From the NCBI RefSeq assembly GCF_018343795.1, contig NZ_CP074346.1:558001-622000 (forward strand): a stretch of 64,000 bases of DNA. The letters run 5' to 3'. Positions 35,667 to 44,444 of the stretch are shown piece by piece. Made by a program: the position numbers and the translations under genes. The stretch comes from Phocoenobacter atlanticus subsp. cyclopteri. Lineage in GTDB: Bacteria; Pseudomonadota; Gammaproteobacteria; Enterobacterales; Pasteurellaceae. Below the pieces are notes generated by a model that made no database searches, had not been told where the DNA came from, and worked only from the letters and a program-made list of their open reading frames with translations. Numbering within the stretch: the stretch's first letter is position 1; each line of letters begins with the position of its first letter.

Positions 35667-37169
35667 ATGCAATCAACATCAACGCCTCGTGAATTTGCCG
35701 CAATCGATCTTGGCTCAAATAGTTTTCATATGATTATTGCCAGAGTAGTCAATGGTTCAATTCAAATTCTTTCTCGTATTAAGCGACAAGTACGCTTAGC
35801 AGAGGGGTTAAATGAAGAGCGTATATTAAGTGATGAAGCCATTCAACGAGGAGTCGAATGTTTAGCATTATTTGCTGACCGTTTACAAGGCTTTGATCCT
35901 CAAAATGTAAAGGTGATTGGGACTTATACTTTACGTCGAGCGGTAAATAATACCGAATTTTTACGTCGAGCAGCAACCGTTTTTCCTTATCCTATTAATA
36001 TTATTTCAGGGCAAGAAGAAGCGACGTTAATTTATTTAGGTGCAAGTCATACTCAGCCAGAAACAGGCAGAAAACTGATTATTGATATTGGTGGTGGCTC
36101 AACGGAAATGTGTATTGGAGATAATTTCTTACCTATTCGAGCAGAAAGCCGTCATATGGGGTGTGTCAGTTTTGCACAACGTTTTTTCCCTCAAGGGGAG
36201 TTAAATTCAGAGTGTTTTGAACAGGCTTATCAGCTTGCTATTGAAAAAATTGAAGATTTAGAAACGGATTATCGTACTTTAGGTTGGAAACACGTTTTAG
36301 GCTCATCAGGAACAATTAAAACGGTGAGTTGTGTATTAAGAGCAAATGGCTATAAAGATGGGTTTATTACTCAAGAACGATTACAGCATTTGATTGAAAA
36401 ATGCCTCACTTTTACTTCATTAAATGATATTCAACTAAAAGGATTACTTAAAGAACGTGCCGATGTTTTTGTACCTGGATTAGCAATTTTAAAAGCCCTA
36501 TTTAATACTTTTCAAATTGAATCAATGCGATATTCGGATGGTGCAGTACGAGAAGGGATAATGTACAGTTTAGATGAATACGCTCAAGTTTCTGATATTC
36601 GACAACGTACTGCAGATTCATTAGCTTTACAATTTAATATTGATTTACAGCAAGCCTTAAGAGTAGAAGAGTGTGCGATACAACTCTTTAATCAAGTGCC
36701 TTTTTGGGAAAAACATTTTTTAAGAACAGAATTCTTAGATATATTGAAATGGGCGAGCCAGCTACACGAAGTAGGCATCACCATTAATCATAACAAATTT
36801 AATCATCATTCTAGTTATATTCTAAGTCATATTAATTTACCTGGTTTTGATTATGAGCAACAGCAATTACTTGCAACCCTCGTTCGTTACCATATTCAAG
36901 ATATTAAGCTGAATTATATTCATAGTAGCTATCGTTACAAAAAGCGTAATATTATTACCTTATTGCGTATATTCCGCTTAGCAACCTTGTTAAGTCGCTC
37001 TCGTCAAGCAAGCGTGATACCTCAATACATTAAATTAAATATCAAAGAAAATGATTGGTATTTGGAATTTGAGCCAGATTACCTCGCTCAAAACCTGCTT
37101 GTTACGGCAGATTTAAGAGCTGAACAAAAAGAGCTACAAGCGGTAGGATTTAAGTTAGAATTTGCATAA
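35667..37169 (+). CDS. ppx: Exopolyphosphatase / guanosine pentaphosphate phosphohydrolase family
   Basis: The 500-residue protein has the ASKHA phosphatase start REFAAIDLGSNSFHMIIARV, IIDIGGGSTEMCIG, and GSSGTIKTV, followed by a C-terminal HD-like helical domain. Length fits Ppx (513) and GppA (494); Pasteurellaceae usually have a single member. A perfect uptake signal ACAAGCGGT overlaps the last codons (about 37138). Convergent with ybeY. Confidence 0.92.
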   Translation: MQSTSTPREFAAIDLGSNSFHMIIARVVNGSIQILSRIKRQVRLAEGLNEERILSDEAIQRGVECLALFADRLQGFDPQNVKVIGTYTLRRAVNNTEFLRRAATVFPYPINIISGQEEATLIYLGASHTQPETGRKLIIDIGGGSTEMCIGDNFLPIRAESRHMGCVSFAQRFFPQGELNSECFEQAYQLAIEKIEDLETDYRTLGWKHVLGSSGTIKTVSCVLRANGYKDGFITQERLQHLIEKCLTFTSLNDIQLKGLLKERADVFVPGLAILKALFNTFQIESMRYSDGAVREGIMYSLDEYAQVSDIRQRTADSLALQFNIDLQQALRVEECAIQLFNQVPFWEKHFLRTEFLDILKWASQLHEVGITINHNKFNHHSSYILSHINLPGFDYEQQQLLATLVRYHIQDIKLNYIHSSYRYKKRNIITLLRIFRLATLLSRSRQASVIPQYIKLNIKENDWYLEFEPDYLAQNLLVTADLRAEQKELQAVGFKLEFA

Positions 37170-37178
37170 AATTTAAGA

Positions 37179-37661
37179 TTATGCCTTTTCACAAAGGTAG
37201 GGATCAGCAAATCCCATTGATTGCATAATGTTAGCTTCGAGGCTTTCCATTTCTTCGGATTCGGCATCTACAATATGATCGTAGCCAAGCAAATGCAAAG
37301 TGCCGTGAACTGTTAAATGTGCCCAGTGAGACTCTAACGCAATCTGTTGTTCTTTCGCCTCTCTTTCTACAACTTGACGACAAATCACCAAATCTCCAAG
37401 CAAAGGCAATTCAATCCCTTCTGGCATTTCAAAAGGAAATGACAGCACATTGGTGGATTTATCCTTACCTCGATACGTTAAATTTAAGTGATGGCTTTCC
37501 GTTTCATCAACAAGACGAATGGTGATTTCTGTATCCGCAAAATCTTCTGTTTGAGCTTCCAAAATAAGAGCTTGTTGCACCCAATAAGTAAATTTCTCTA
37601 AAGAGGGCAGATCAGACTGATCTTCGGTTACAATTTGTAAATCAATAATTGGTGTATTCAT
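37179..37661 (-). CDS. ybeY: rRNA maturation endonuclease YbeY
   Basis: The 160-residue protein has the zinc-binding signature [11 protein letters not shown] with three histidines, and [14 protein letters not shown] upstream. YbeY takes part in 16S rRNA 3'-end processing and ribosome quality control. Its 3' end faces ppx with nine bases between. Confidence 0.95.
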   Translation of the reverse strand: MNTPIIDLQIVTEDQSDLPSLEKFTYWVQQALILEAQTEDFADTEITIRLVDETESHHLNLTYRGKDKSTNVLSFPFEMPEGIELPLLGDLVICRQVVEREAKEQQIALESHWAHLTVHGTLHLLGYDHIVDAESEEMESLEANIMQSMGFADPYLCEKA

Positions 37662-37702
37662 TATTTTTAGTTTAAGTGATGATATGGTTCGTTTTATTTA
37701 AC

Positions 37703-37727
37703 GTAGATACAGGGCATGCTCTGTATT
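37703..37727. repeat. REP-like palindrome upstream of ybeY
   Basis: ATACAGGGCATGCTCTGTAT is palindromic with one wobble and resembles the elements at 5137-5158 and 24163-24189. Confidence 0.65.
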
Positions 37728-37761
37728 CACAGTTATAGTTTATTTGTGTTATAGCAAAATC

Positions 37762-37819
37762 AAGCGGTAGGATTTTCGCATTTTTTTGCAAAAAGTGAAA
37801 GTAATCTTACCGCTTGAAT
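37762..37819 (-). terminator. Paired uptake signals after potE
   Basis: TCAAGCGGTAGGATT and AATCTTACCGCTTGA form a 15-bp stem with one wobble, with TTTTTTTGCAAAAAG between. It lies about 40 bases past the potE stop and probably ends the speFL-speF-potE transcript. Confidence 0.75.
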
Positions 37820-37856
37820 TATTTTTCTTCCTTAAAAAAGGAATGTAATGCTCTTT

Positions 37857-39170
37857 TTATTTTTCAGTTTTCATATCAAATTTATAAGATACGAAACCAT
37901 ATAATGTCCAACCAATAAATGTAGCAATTGAACCATATAACATAGGTTGTTCGCCTGCTGCATATAAAGCATATAAACTATATAAGGAACCAATAAATGC
38001 AACAAATGTTGTTATTTTTGCCTTATTCTCTGGTACTCTTTCCACTTTTTGCAAGACCATCAATGCTGCCATTGATAATAAGTAAGGAATAATATTAGTA
38101 ACAACCGCTAAATCAACCAAAACATTAAATTGTTTATTTAGTGATGGACTAATTGTCATCAATGTTAAGCAACTTTGAATTGCTGTAATGGTGACCATAC
38201 CCACAATTGGTGCATTTTTACTAGTAACTTTTTTAAAGAATGCTGGAAAATAGCCTTCTTCAGCTGAACTTTTAAATACTTGTGCGATAGTGAATTGCCA
38301 GCCCAATAGTGAACCGAAGCAAGACATTACCATTAGTCCCATAACAATCTTACCCATATTTTCATCAAACATATGAGCAAAAGCCAAACCAAACGGAGCG
38401 GTTGATTTTGCGAGATCTAAGTTCGGTACGATACCTGCAATGACGTTTGTTGAGACAATATAAATAACCGCGGCTCCTAACGTTCCACCTAATACGGCAA
38501 TGGGAACATTTTTTTCAGGATTTTCTACAACATCAGTGTTTGCACAAGCAGATTCTAATCCTAAGAATGCCCATAATGTCATAGAGATTGAAACACCGAT
38601 GGCTTCAAAAGTTGGTACATTATGAGGATTCCAAGAACTAATATAAAGATCTGGATCGAACCATTTCCAACCAATAATACAGATCCCAACAACAGGGATA
38701 ATTACGCCCCAAATTGTAAATGAGCTAATATTTCCTGTGATTCTTGCACCACCAAAGTTAAGCGATGTTGCTAACCAAAGTGTAATGGTTGTCCATATTG
38801 CAATAGAGATTGGCGATAGTGTAACTCCAAAAAGTTCAGAGCCGTAACCCACCGCAGAAATTGCGATTGCGGTATTTGCAATGACAAGTGATACACCATA
38901 GGTGTAGTTTGCCATAAAATTACCCGCTTTACCGAAAGAATATTCAGCATATCCACCCATTCCACCTGATTTCTTGCTAAACATTCCACATTGAGCAAAC
39001 GCATAAGCGAGAGCTGTTGAGCCAACGGCTGTTACGAGCCAAGAAACGATAGAGATAGTGCCTATTTCTGCGAGTTTGGTTGGAAGCATAATGATTCCTG
39101 AACCCATCATATTTACCATTGTGATAATAGTAAGCTGAACTACGCCAATTTTATTATTATTTGTAGCCAT
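37857..39170 (-). CDS. potE: Putrescine-ornithine antiporter
   Basis: APC-family inner-membrane antiporter of 437 residues and about 12 membrane segments, exporting putrescine in exchange for ornithine. It has KIGVVQLTIITMVNMMGSGIIMLP at the start, split here by family-typical glycine pairs, and GLESACANTDVVENPEKNVP. It lies 63 bases after speF on the same strand, the standard acid-resistance and ornithine-use pairing. Confidence 0.95.
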   Translation of the reverse strand: MATNNNKIGVVQLTIITMVNMMGSGIIMLPTKLAEIGTISIVSWLVTAVGSTALAYAFAQCGMFSKKSGGMGGYAEYSFGKAGNFMANYTYGVSLVIANTAIAISAVGYGSELFGVTLSPISIAIWTTITLWLATSLNFGGARITGNISSFTIWGVIIPVVGICIIGWKWFDPDLYISSWNPHNVPTFEAIGVSISMTLWAFLGLESACANTDVVENPEKNVPIAVLGGTLGAAVIYIVSTNVIAGIVPNLDLAKSTAPFGLAFAHMFDENMGKIVMGLMVMSCFGSLLGWQFTIAQVFKSSAEEGYFPAFFKKVTSKNAPIVGMVTITAIQSCLTLMTISPSLNKQFNVLVDLAVVTNIIPYLLSMAALMVLQKVERVPENKAKITTFVAFIGSLYSLYALYAAGEQPMLYGSIATFIGWTLYGFVSYKFDMKTEK

Positions 39171-39233
39171 AATTTTTTCCTCTTAGTTTTATGGAAAGGC
39201 AGATTTCCCACCTTTCCATTAGATTTAAATATA

Positions 39234-41396
39234 TTATTTGGTTAAAACGTAGCCATAGGCACGAGTGCGACCATCAGGATCTTTTTGTAGATAAACACCT
39301 TGAATTTCAGGTGCAAATCCAGGCAATTTATTGATCCCGTCTTCTAACGCAAGGAAATATTGTTGAGCTGTTTCATTCCATTGCTCACCCGGTACAACAC
39401 AAATTACACCTGGAGGATAAGGTAATGCTCCTTCAACAGCGACACGACCAACAATTTCAGTTAATGGAACAAGCTCAACATTGTTACGGATCAGCTCAAT
39501 ATTGGCATCTTTTGGATTCATTACATATTGAGGTAACGTTGCTTTGCGGAATAAATTACGTTGTAAGGTTTTCACATTTCTTTCGACGTAGAGATTGTGC
39601 ATCTCTTGGCAAAGTTGGCGGATTGTGTAACCTTTATATCGTTCGCAATTATTTGCATAAACAGTTGGTAATACCTCTTTCAATAATGAGTTTTGTTTGA
39701 TATGCTTCTCAAACAGTGCGATTTGGGCGACTAAGGTCTGCATTTTTGTTAAAGTTTCAGCAGGCGTTAACAAAAATAGTATGGAGTTCAAGTCGCATTT
39801 TTCTGGAATAATGCCATTTTCTCGCAAATAGTTCGCAAGAATTGTGGCTGGAATACCAAATTCTTCATATTCTCCAGTTTCAATATCAATTCCAGGTGTG
39901 GTTAGCATAAATTTGCAAGGATCAACGAAGTATTGATTTTCGGTATAACCTTCGAATTTATGCCACGAGTCGTTAGCGTGGAATTTGAAAAATTCAAGAT
40001 CTTGGGCAATTTCATCGGTATTATAATCTTGCCATCTTTTACCTTTAACATAAGGTGGAATAAATGGTTTAATCAATTCACAAGAATTTAAGATTAATTT
40101 ACGTGCTTCAATACCTGTTTTTACGCAATCTAACCATAGTTTACGACCAGCAGGACTTCCTTGAATTTTTGCGTTCACATCTAACGTTGCAAATAAAGGA
40201 TAGAATGGGCTAGTTGATGCATGTAACATAAAGGCATTATTGAATCGTTTATGATTACAATAGCGAGTTTGACCTTTAATGTGTTTATCTTTTTTATGGA
40301 TTTGTGAGGCTTGTGAGAAACCAGCTTGTTGTTTATGAACAGATTGGGTAACGATAATACCTGGATCATTTTCATTTAATTCTAATAGTAAAGGCGAGCA
40401 GTCTTTCATCATTGGAATAAATTGTTCATAACCCACCCAAGCAGAGTCAAATAAAATATAATCACAAAGATGCCCAATTTTATCCACGACCTGACGTGCG
40501 TTATAAATTGTACCGTCATAAGTGCCTAATTGAATAACCGCTAGGCGGAACGGACGAGCTTGTTCTAGTTTTTCAGGTGCTACTTCTTTAACTAAGGATT
40601 TTAAGTAGTCTTCCTCAAAGCAGTGGCTATCAATTCCACCAATAAAACCAAATGGATTACGGGCAGTTTCTAAATAAATAGGTGTTGCTCCTGCTTGAAC
40701 TAATGCACCGTGATGAATAGATTTATGGTTATTTCTATCAAATAACACTAAATCGCCTGGAGAGAGTAGAGCATTTGTAACTACTTTATTTGCCGAAGAT
40801 GTGCCGTTTAACACGAAATAGGTTTTATCTGCGTTAAACATTTGAGCAGCGTGAACTTGGGCATCACAAGCTGCACCTTCGTGAATTAATAAATCGCCGA
40901 GTTTAACGTCCGCATTACAAATATCGGAACGGAAAATATTTTCGCCATAAAAATCATATAAGAAACGACCAGCAGGGTGTTTTCTAAAATATTGTCCGCC
41001 TTGATGTCCTGGGCAGTCAAATGCAGAGTTCCCCATTTCAACATACTCACTTAACATTTTGAAGAATGGCGGAAGCATTTTTTCTTCATATAAGTGAGCC
41101 GCAGTTTCAATTTGGCGACTGTATAAATTGATATCGTAGTTATTCAAATCTTGAATATGGTAAACTTTATCAAAATACTTGGGATTTAATATTTTTCCTG
41201 CTTCAATTACAGCAAAGACAGGTATATTAAATTCAGTTGCTTGAATACGATCAATAAACTGTTCAATATCATCAGTACTTAATACAATGGCACCAATATC
41301 AGTGAAATCAGTTCTTTCAATTAAGATCAATTCTCTCTTAGTATTAAAGTAAGGTTGAATTGATGGACTATATGCAATTTTTAAAGATAACATCAT
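39234..41396 (-). CDS. speF: Inducible ornithine decarboxylase
   Basis: PLP enzyme converting ornithine to putrescine. The 720-residue length equals the inducible E. coli enzyme. The PLP lysine is in SVHKQQAGFSQASQIHK (about residue 354), and the N-terminal wing domain and DCPGHQGGQYFRKHPAG segment are present. Start is 41396 or, with better spacing from AAGGAG, 41393. Expression is likely controlled by the speFL leader peptide, a terminator-like hairpin and CRP upstream. Confidence 0.96.
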   Translation of the reverse strand: MMLSLKIAYSPSIQPYFNTKRELILIERTDFTDIGAIVLSTDDIEQFIDRIQATEFNIPVFAVIEAGKILNPKYFDKVYHIQDLNNYDINLYSRQIETAAHLYEEKMLPPFFKMLSEYVEMGNSAFDCPGHQGGQYFRKHPAGRFLYDFYGENIFRSDICNADVKLGDLLIHEGAACDAQVHAAQMFNADKTYFVLNGTSSANKVVTNALLSPGDLVLFDRNNHKSIHHGALVQAGATPIYLETARNPFGFIGGIDSHCFEEDYLKSLVKEVAPEKLEQARPFRLAVIQLGTYDGTIYNARQVVDKIGHLCDYILFDSAWVGYEQFIPMMKDCSPLLLELNENDPGIIVTQSVHKQQAGFSQASQIHKKDKHIKGQTRYCNHKRFNNAFMLHASTSPFYPLFATLDVNAKIQGSPAGRKLWLDCVKTGIEARKLILNSCELIKPFIPPYVKGKRWQDYNTDEIAQDLEFFKFHANDSWHKFEGYTENQYFVDPCKFMLTTPGIDIETGEYEEFGIPATILANYLRENGIIPEKCDLNSILFLLTPAETLTKMQTLVAQIALFEKHIKQNSLLKEVLPTVYANNCERYKGYTIRQLCQEMHNLYVERNVKTLQRNLFRKATLPQYVMNPKDANIELIRNNVELVPLTEIVGRVAVEGALPYPPGVICVVPGEQWNETAQQYFLALEDGINKLPGFAPEIQGVYLQKDPDGRTRAYGYVLTK

Positions 41397-41430
41397 TAAC
41401 TCCTTAATTTTATTTCAAATTTTAAAGTAT

Positions 41431-41463
41431 AAAAATCATCTCATCTTTTTTTAAAGACGAGAT
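41431..41463 (-). terminator. Terminator-like hairpin between speFL and speF
   Basis: On the minus strand ATCTCGTCTTT and AAAGATGAGAT pair over 11 bp with one wobble around a 4-base loop, and GATTTTTATA follows. It lies about 35 bases before speF and 165 bases after the speFL stop. It could be an attenuator, or it could occlude or expose the speF leader. Confidence 0.7.
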
Positions 41464-41629
41464 ACTCCAACCAACAGTATTCAGCTGACAACAAATTTAT
41501 TCGTAAGAATAAAAACGAGCCGTACACGGTCAGTAAAGAATTTAGTTGATATAAAGATCTAATTATTCTTAATGTGATATTTAGAATAATAGAGACAGAA
41601 AACAGCTAATTTATCTAAAAATAGATAAA

Positions 41630-41740
41630 TCAACATAAGAGATTCAGATGTGTGATATACGATGATTGAAAACAATAATATGAGAAACAAGAACGATATG
41701 CTGGCATCATAATATGCCGAGTTCTTCGAATATGAGCCAT
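41630..41740 (-). CDS. speFL: Ornithine-sensing leader peptide SpeFL
   Basis: A 36-residue frame starting MAHIRRTRHIMMPAYRSCF and ending THLNLLC. The HIRRTxHIM motif matches E. coli SpeFL, whose nascent chain captures ornithine in the ribosome exit tunnel and stalls translation, inducing speF. AAAGGAAGAAG lies upstream of the ATG at 41740. A longer in-frame start at 41791 exists (MLIDYKLEYC...) with GAGGTG upstream, so the start is not certain. It is about 235 bases upstream of speF on the same strand. Confidence 0.88.
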   Translation of the reverse strand: MAHIRRTRHIMMPAYRSCFSYYCFQSSYITHLNLLC

Positions 41741-41863
41741 TATACTTCTTCCTTTATCAGGGCAATATTCTAATTTGTAGTCTATTAACATAATACACCT
41801 CAATTATTTGATTCAGGTATAAAAAATAAAGTTTTCTTTTAATTCCGGAGGGATTATGCTGTT
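41741..41863 (-). promoter_or_regulatory. Probable promoter of the speFL-speF-potE transcript
   Basis: On the minus strand CATAAT at 41858-41853 is a fair -10. Transcription would start near 41845, putting the CRP site centre at about -81, close to the class I position. The -35 region would fall in the CTTTT repeat tract, which has no good hexamer. A second weak -10 lies nearer speFL. Confidence 0.4.
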
Positions 41864-41916
41864 AAAGAAAAGAAAAGAAAAGAAAAGAAAAGAAAAGAAA
41901 AGAAAAGAAAAGAAAA
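41864..41916. repeat. AAAGA pentanucleotide tract, about 10.6 copies
   Basis: The unit AAAGA (CTTTT on the minus strand) repeats with G at every fifth base from 41867 to 41912. It lies directly between the CRP site and the likely -10 of the speF transcript. Confidence 0.95.
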
Positions 41917-41918
41917 TT

Positions 41919-41934
41919 TGTGATTTAGATCACA
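41919..41934. promoter_or_regulatory. CRP (cAMP receptor protein) site
   Basis: TGTGATTTAGATCACA is a perfect TGTGA-N6-TCACA palindrome, extended to 9-bp arms AATTTGTGA / TCACAAATT. It stands between speFL-speF (leftward) and paeA (rightward) and could serve either. Confidence 0.9.
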
Positions 41935-42022
41935 AATTCTCCTTGTTTATTGATAATAAAATGTTAACAATAATTTTTTTATAACAAAAAAATAACAACC
42001 TAGAGTGTTATTAATATAAATC

Positions 42023-42074
42023 ATCACTCCCGTGCATAACGAAATATTTTTATTTAGTTATGCACGGGAGTGAT
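42023..42074. repeat. Perfect 18-bp inverted repeat with 16-base loop
   Basis: ATCACTCCCGTGCATAAC at 42023-42040 and its exact complement at 42057-42074 flank GAAATATTTTTATTTA. It lies about 80 bases before paeA. No T run follows on either strand, so it is not a standard terminator. Its GC content is above that of the surroundings. Confidence 0.9.
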
Positions 42075-42156
42075 CTAAAATTACCACCTCAATTGAAAAT
42101 TTGCTAAAATAGGGATCTCAAAATATTAAAAAGATTTTATTTAGGAGTGAAAAATA

Positions 42157-43449
42157 ATGAATTTATTTGAAGCTATTCTAATTTTAATTACATTAATTTT
42201 AATTAGTGCAATAGTGTCATCATCAGAAATTGCGTTGGCAGCAGCAAGGAAGCTAAAACTACAAAAACTTGCGGATAATGGAAATAAAAAAGCGTTACAA
42301 ATATTAAAATTGCAAGAACGTTCAGGACAATTTATTACGGTTGTACAAATTTGTTTAAATATGATAGCAATTTTAGCAGGTATCATTGGTGAAAGTGCGA
42401 TTAGTCCATATTTATATAAGGTATTTAAGTCATATTATCATATTAGTGGTGTTGAAAATATTAGCTCTTGGTTATCTTTTGTTATAGTAACTTTTGTTTT
42501 TGTATTATTTGCTGATCTAATTCCTAAACGTGTTGCAATTATTTATCCTGAAAAAGTTGCACTTTTCACGGTTAGAATAGTAGTATTTTTCATTATCATC
42601 TTTAAACCAGTAGTATGGTTGTTCGATTATATGGCAAATAGTATCTTTCGTTTATTTAAAATATCTACTATTCGTGACGATAATATGACATCTGAAGATC
42701 TTTTTGCTGTTGTTGATGCGAGTGCAAAAGCAGGGTTATTGAAAGATCAAGAACATCATTTAATTGAAAATATTTTGGATATGCAAGAACGTACTGTCAC
42801 TTCAGCAATGACTACACGTGAAAATATTATCTTTTTAAATCGTTCTTTTGGTCGAGAAGAAGTGTTAGCAACCATTAAAGCAAATTCACATTCCAAGTTA
42901 TTAGTTTGTAATGATAGAGGAATTGATAAAATTTTAGGCTATGTAGAGAGTCATCATTTATTAACCTTATATTTACAAGAGCAATCTGTTAAATTAACAG
43001 ATCAACGAGTATTACGAAATGTATTATTTATTCCTGATACTTTATCATTATATGAAGTTCTGGAGCAGTTTAAACTGTCTGGTGAAGATTTTGCTGTTGT
43101 TGTGAATGAATATGCAATAGTTGTGGGGATTGTTACGCTTAATGATGTAATGAGTATTGTAATGGGAGAGCTTGTTTCCAATGAAGAGGAACAAATTATT
43201 CAACGTGATGAAAAATCTTGGCTGATTGATGGCGAAACTCCATTAGAGGATGTAATGAGGGCATTAGATATTGAATATTTTCCAGATACTGAAAATTATG
43301 AAACTATTGGCGGATTTATGATGTATATGTTACGTAAAATTCCGAAAAAAACAGATTTTGTATTGTGGGATAACTATAAATTTGAAATTATGGATACCGA
43401 TAATTTTAAAGTTGATCAGTTGCTTGTTTCAATTAAAAAAGAGGATTAA
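42157..43449 (+). CDS. paeA: CNNM/CorC-type membrane protein, PaeA (YtfL) orthologue, likely polyamine exporter
   Basis: The 430-residue protein has a CNNM membrane domain (about 1-190; SSEIALAAARKLKLQKLADNG near the start), two CBS domains (about 205-330; TTRENIIFLNRSF, EDFAVVVNEYAIVVGIVTLNDVM), and a CorC/HlyC domain to the end (SWLIDGETPLEDVMRALDI, YETIGGFMMYMLRKIPK). These runs follow E. coli YtfL closely. YtfL, renamed PaeA, protects enteric bacteria from cadaverine and putrescine in stationary phase. Its place divergent from speF-potE fits that role. TAGGAG precedes the ATG. Confidence 0.85.
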   Translation: MNLFEAILILITLILISAIVSSSEIALAAARKLKLQKLADNGNKKALQILKLQERSGQFITVVQICLNMIAILAGIIGESAISPYLYKVFKSYYHISGVENISSWLSFVIVTFVFVLFADLIPKRVAIIYPEKVALFTVRIVVFFIIIFKPVVWLFDYMANSIFRLFKISTIRDDNMTSEDLFAVVDASAKAGLLKDQEHHLIENILDMQERTVTSAMTTRENIIFLNRSFGREEVLATIKANSHSKLLVCNDRGIDKILGYVESHHLLTLYLQEQSVKLTDQRVLRNVLFIPDTLSLYEVLEQFKLSGEDFAVVVNEYAIVVGIVTLNDVMSIVMGELVSNEEEQIIQRDEKSWLIDGETPLEDVMRALDIEYFPDTENYETIGGFMMYMLRKIPKKTDFVLWDNYKFEIMDTDNFKVDQLLVSIKKED

Positions 43450-43468
43450 TTACGATAGGATACATTGA

Positions 43469-44359
43469 ATGAATAATCATTTTATTCCAATTTTATATGT
43501 TAGCTTAATGGGATTTATTTTTCCCATTATGCGGTTTATGAGCCTCCATTTTGATACGATCAATAATAATGCAGTACGATTTTTATCAGGAGGCTTAGTC
43601 CTTACTTTTATTATTCTATTTAAATTTAGAACCGAAATAAGAAAAATCATAAGTGATCCTACCTTAATCATAAAATTACTCATTTTGGGTATTTTTATGG
43701 TTGGGAATATGTATTTTTTTATTAATGGATTACAACAAACCTCTGCGGTAACAGGAAGCCTTTTTGGTATTTTAGCAATGCCTTTAGCTATTTTAATGGC
43801 AGCACTTTTTTTTGAAGATGAGCGAACTCGCTGTAAACAAAAACGTTTCTATTTAGGGGCAATAATCACTTTTTTAGGCTCTTTTATTTTTATCTTTTTT
43901 GCAAAACAACCAAATATAGAACAGAACTTTTTAATGGGAAGTTTGTTTCTTGGCATTTCTATTTTTATTCAATCCATTCAGAATATCTTTGTTAAAACCA
44001 TTTCTAAACAATTACACAGTGTGGTAATCAGTGCTTCAACAGCCAGTATCGCAGGGCTTATTTATTTACTTATAGCAATTCAGACCCAAAAAATCACACA
44101 ACTACAAACGGTTGAATGGTCGCTACTGATTGGGTTAAGTTGTGCAGGGATTTATGGCATATTGGTCGGAATGTTTATGTCTTTTTATATAATGTCTACA
44201 CAAGGCGTTGTGATTTTTAATGTTATTCGTCTTACCGTTCCTATTTCTACTGCGATAACAAGTTATTTTATACTTGGAGAAACAATTAATATTTATCAAG
44301 TGATTGGGGCTGCGGTGGTAATTTTGGGTAGTGTTATTGTATTAAAAACAAAAAATTAG
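43469..44359 (+). CDS. EamA/DMT-superfamily transporter
   Basis: A 296-residue protein of about ten membrane segments with the two EamA repeats; MGFIFPIMRFMSLHFDTINNNAVRF starts the first and VIGAAVVILGSVIVL ends the second. Substrate unknown; family members export amino acids or metabolites. It lies 19 bases after paeA and is probably cotranscribed with it. Confidence 0.85.
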   Translation: MNNHFIPILYVSLMGFIFPIMRFMSLHFDTINNNAVRFLSGGLVLTFIILFKFRTEIRKIISDPTLIIKLLILGIFMVGNMYFFINGLQQTSAVTGSLFGILAMPLAILMAALFFEDERTRCKQKRFYLGAIITFLGSFIFIFFAKQPNIEQNFLMGSLFLGISIFIQSIQNIFVKTISKQLHSVVISASTASIAGLIYLLIAIQTQKITQLQTVEWSLLIGLSCAGIYGILVGMFMSFYIMSTQGVVIFNVIRLTVPISTAITSYFILGETINIYQVIGAAVVILGSVIVLKTKN

Positions 44360-44372
44360 CTAAGTGAACCTT

Positions 44373-44434
44373 AATTATAAGCGGGTACATTTAGACAAAA
44401 AATTGCAAAAAGTTTGAATAATGTAACCGCTATA
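44373..44434. terminator. Paired uptake signals, bidirectional terminator
   Basis: TTATAAGCGGGTACATT and AATGTAACCGCTATAA pair with one bulge and one mismatch around TTGCAAAAAG. It lies between convergent genes. Confidence 0.6.
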
Positions 44435-44444
44435 ATTTGAAGTT

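Larger units (their letters stand above)
41856..41984 (+). other. Short open frame crossing the AAAGA tract, coding status doubtful
   Basis: CGGAGGG lies 3 bases before ATG 41856. The frame starts MLLKK, passes through repeated RKEKK units encoded by the tract, and ends DNKMLTIIFL after 42 codons. A change of one repeat unit would shift the frame. The strong ribosome-site-like sequence may be chance, since the region fits better as a promoter on the other strand. Confidence 0.3.
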
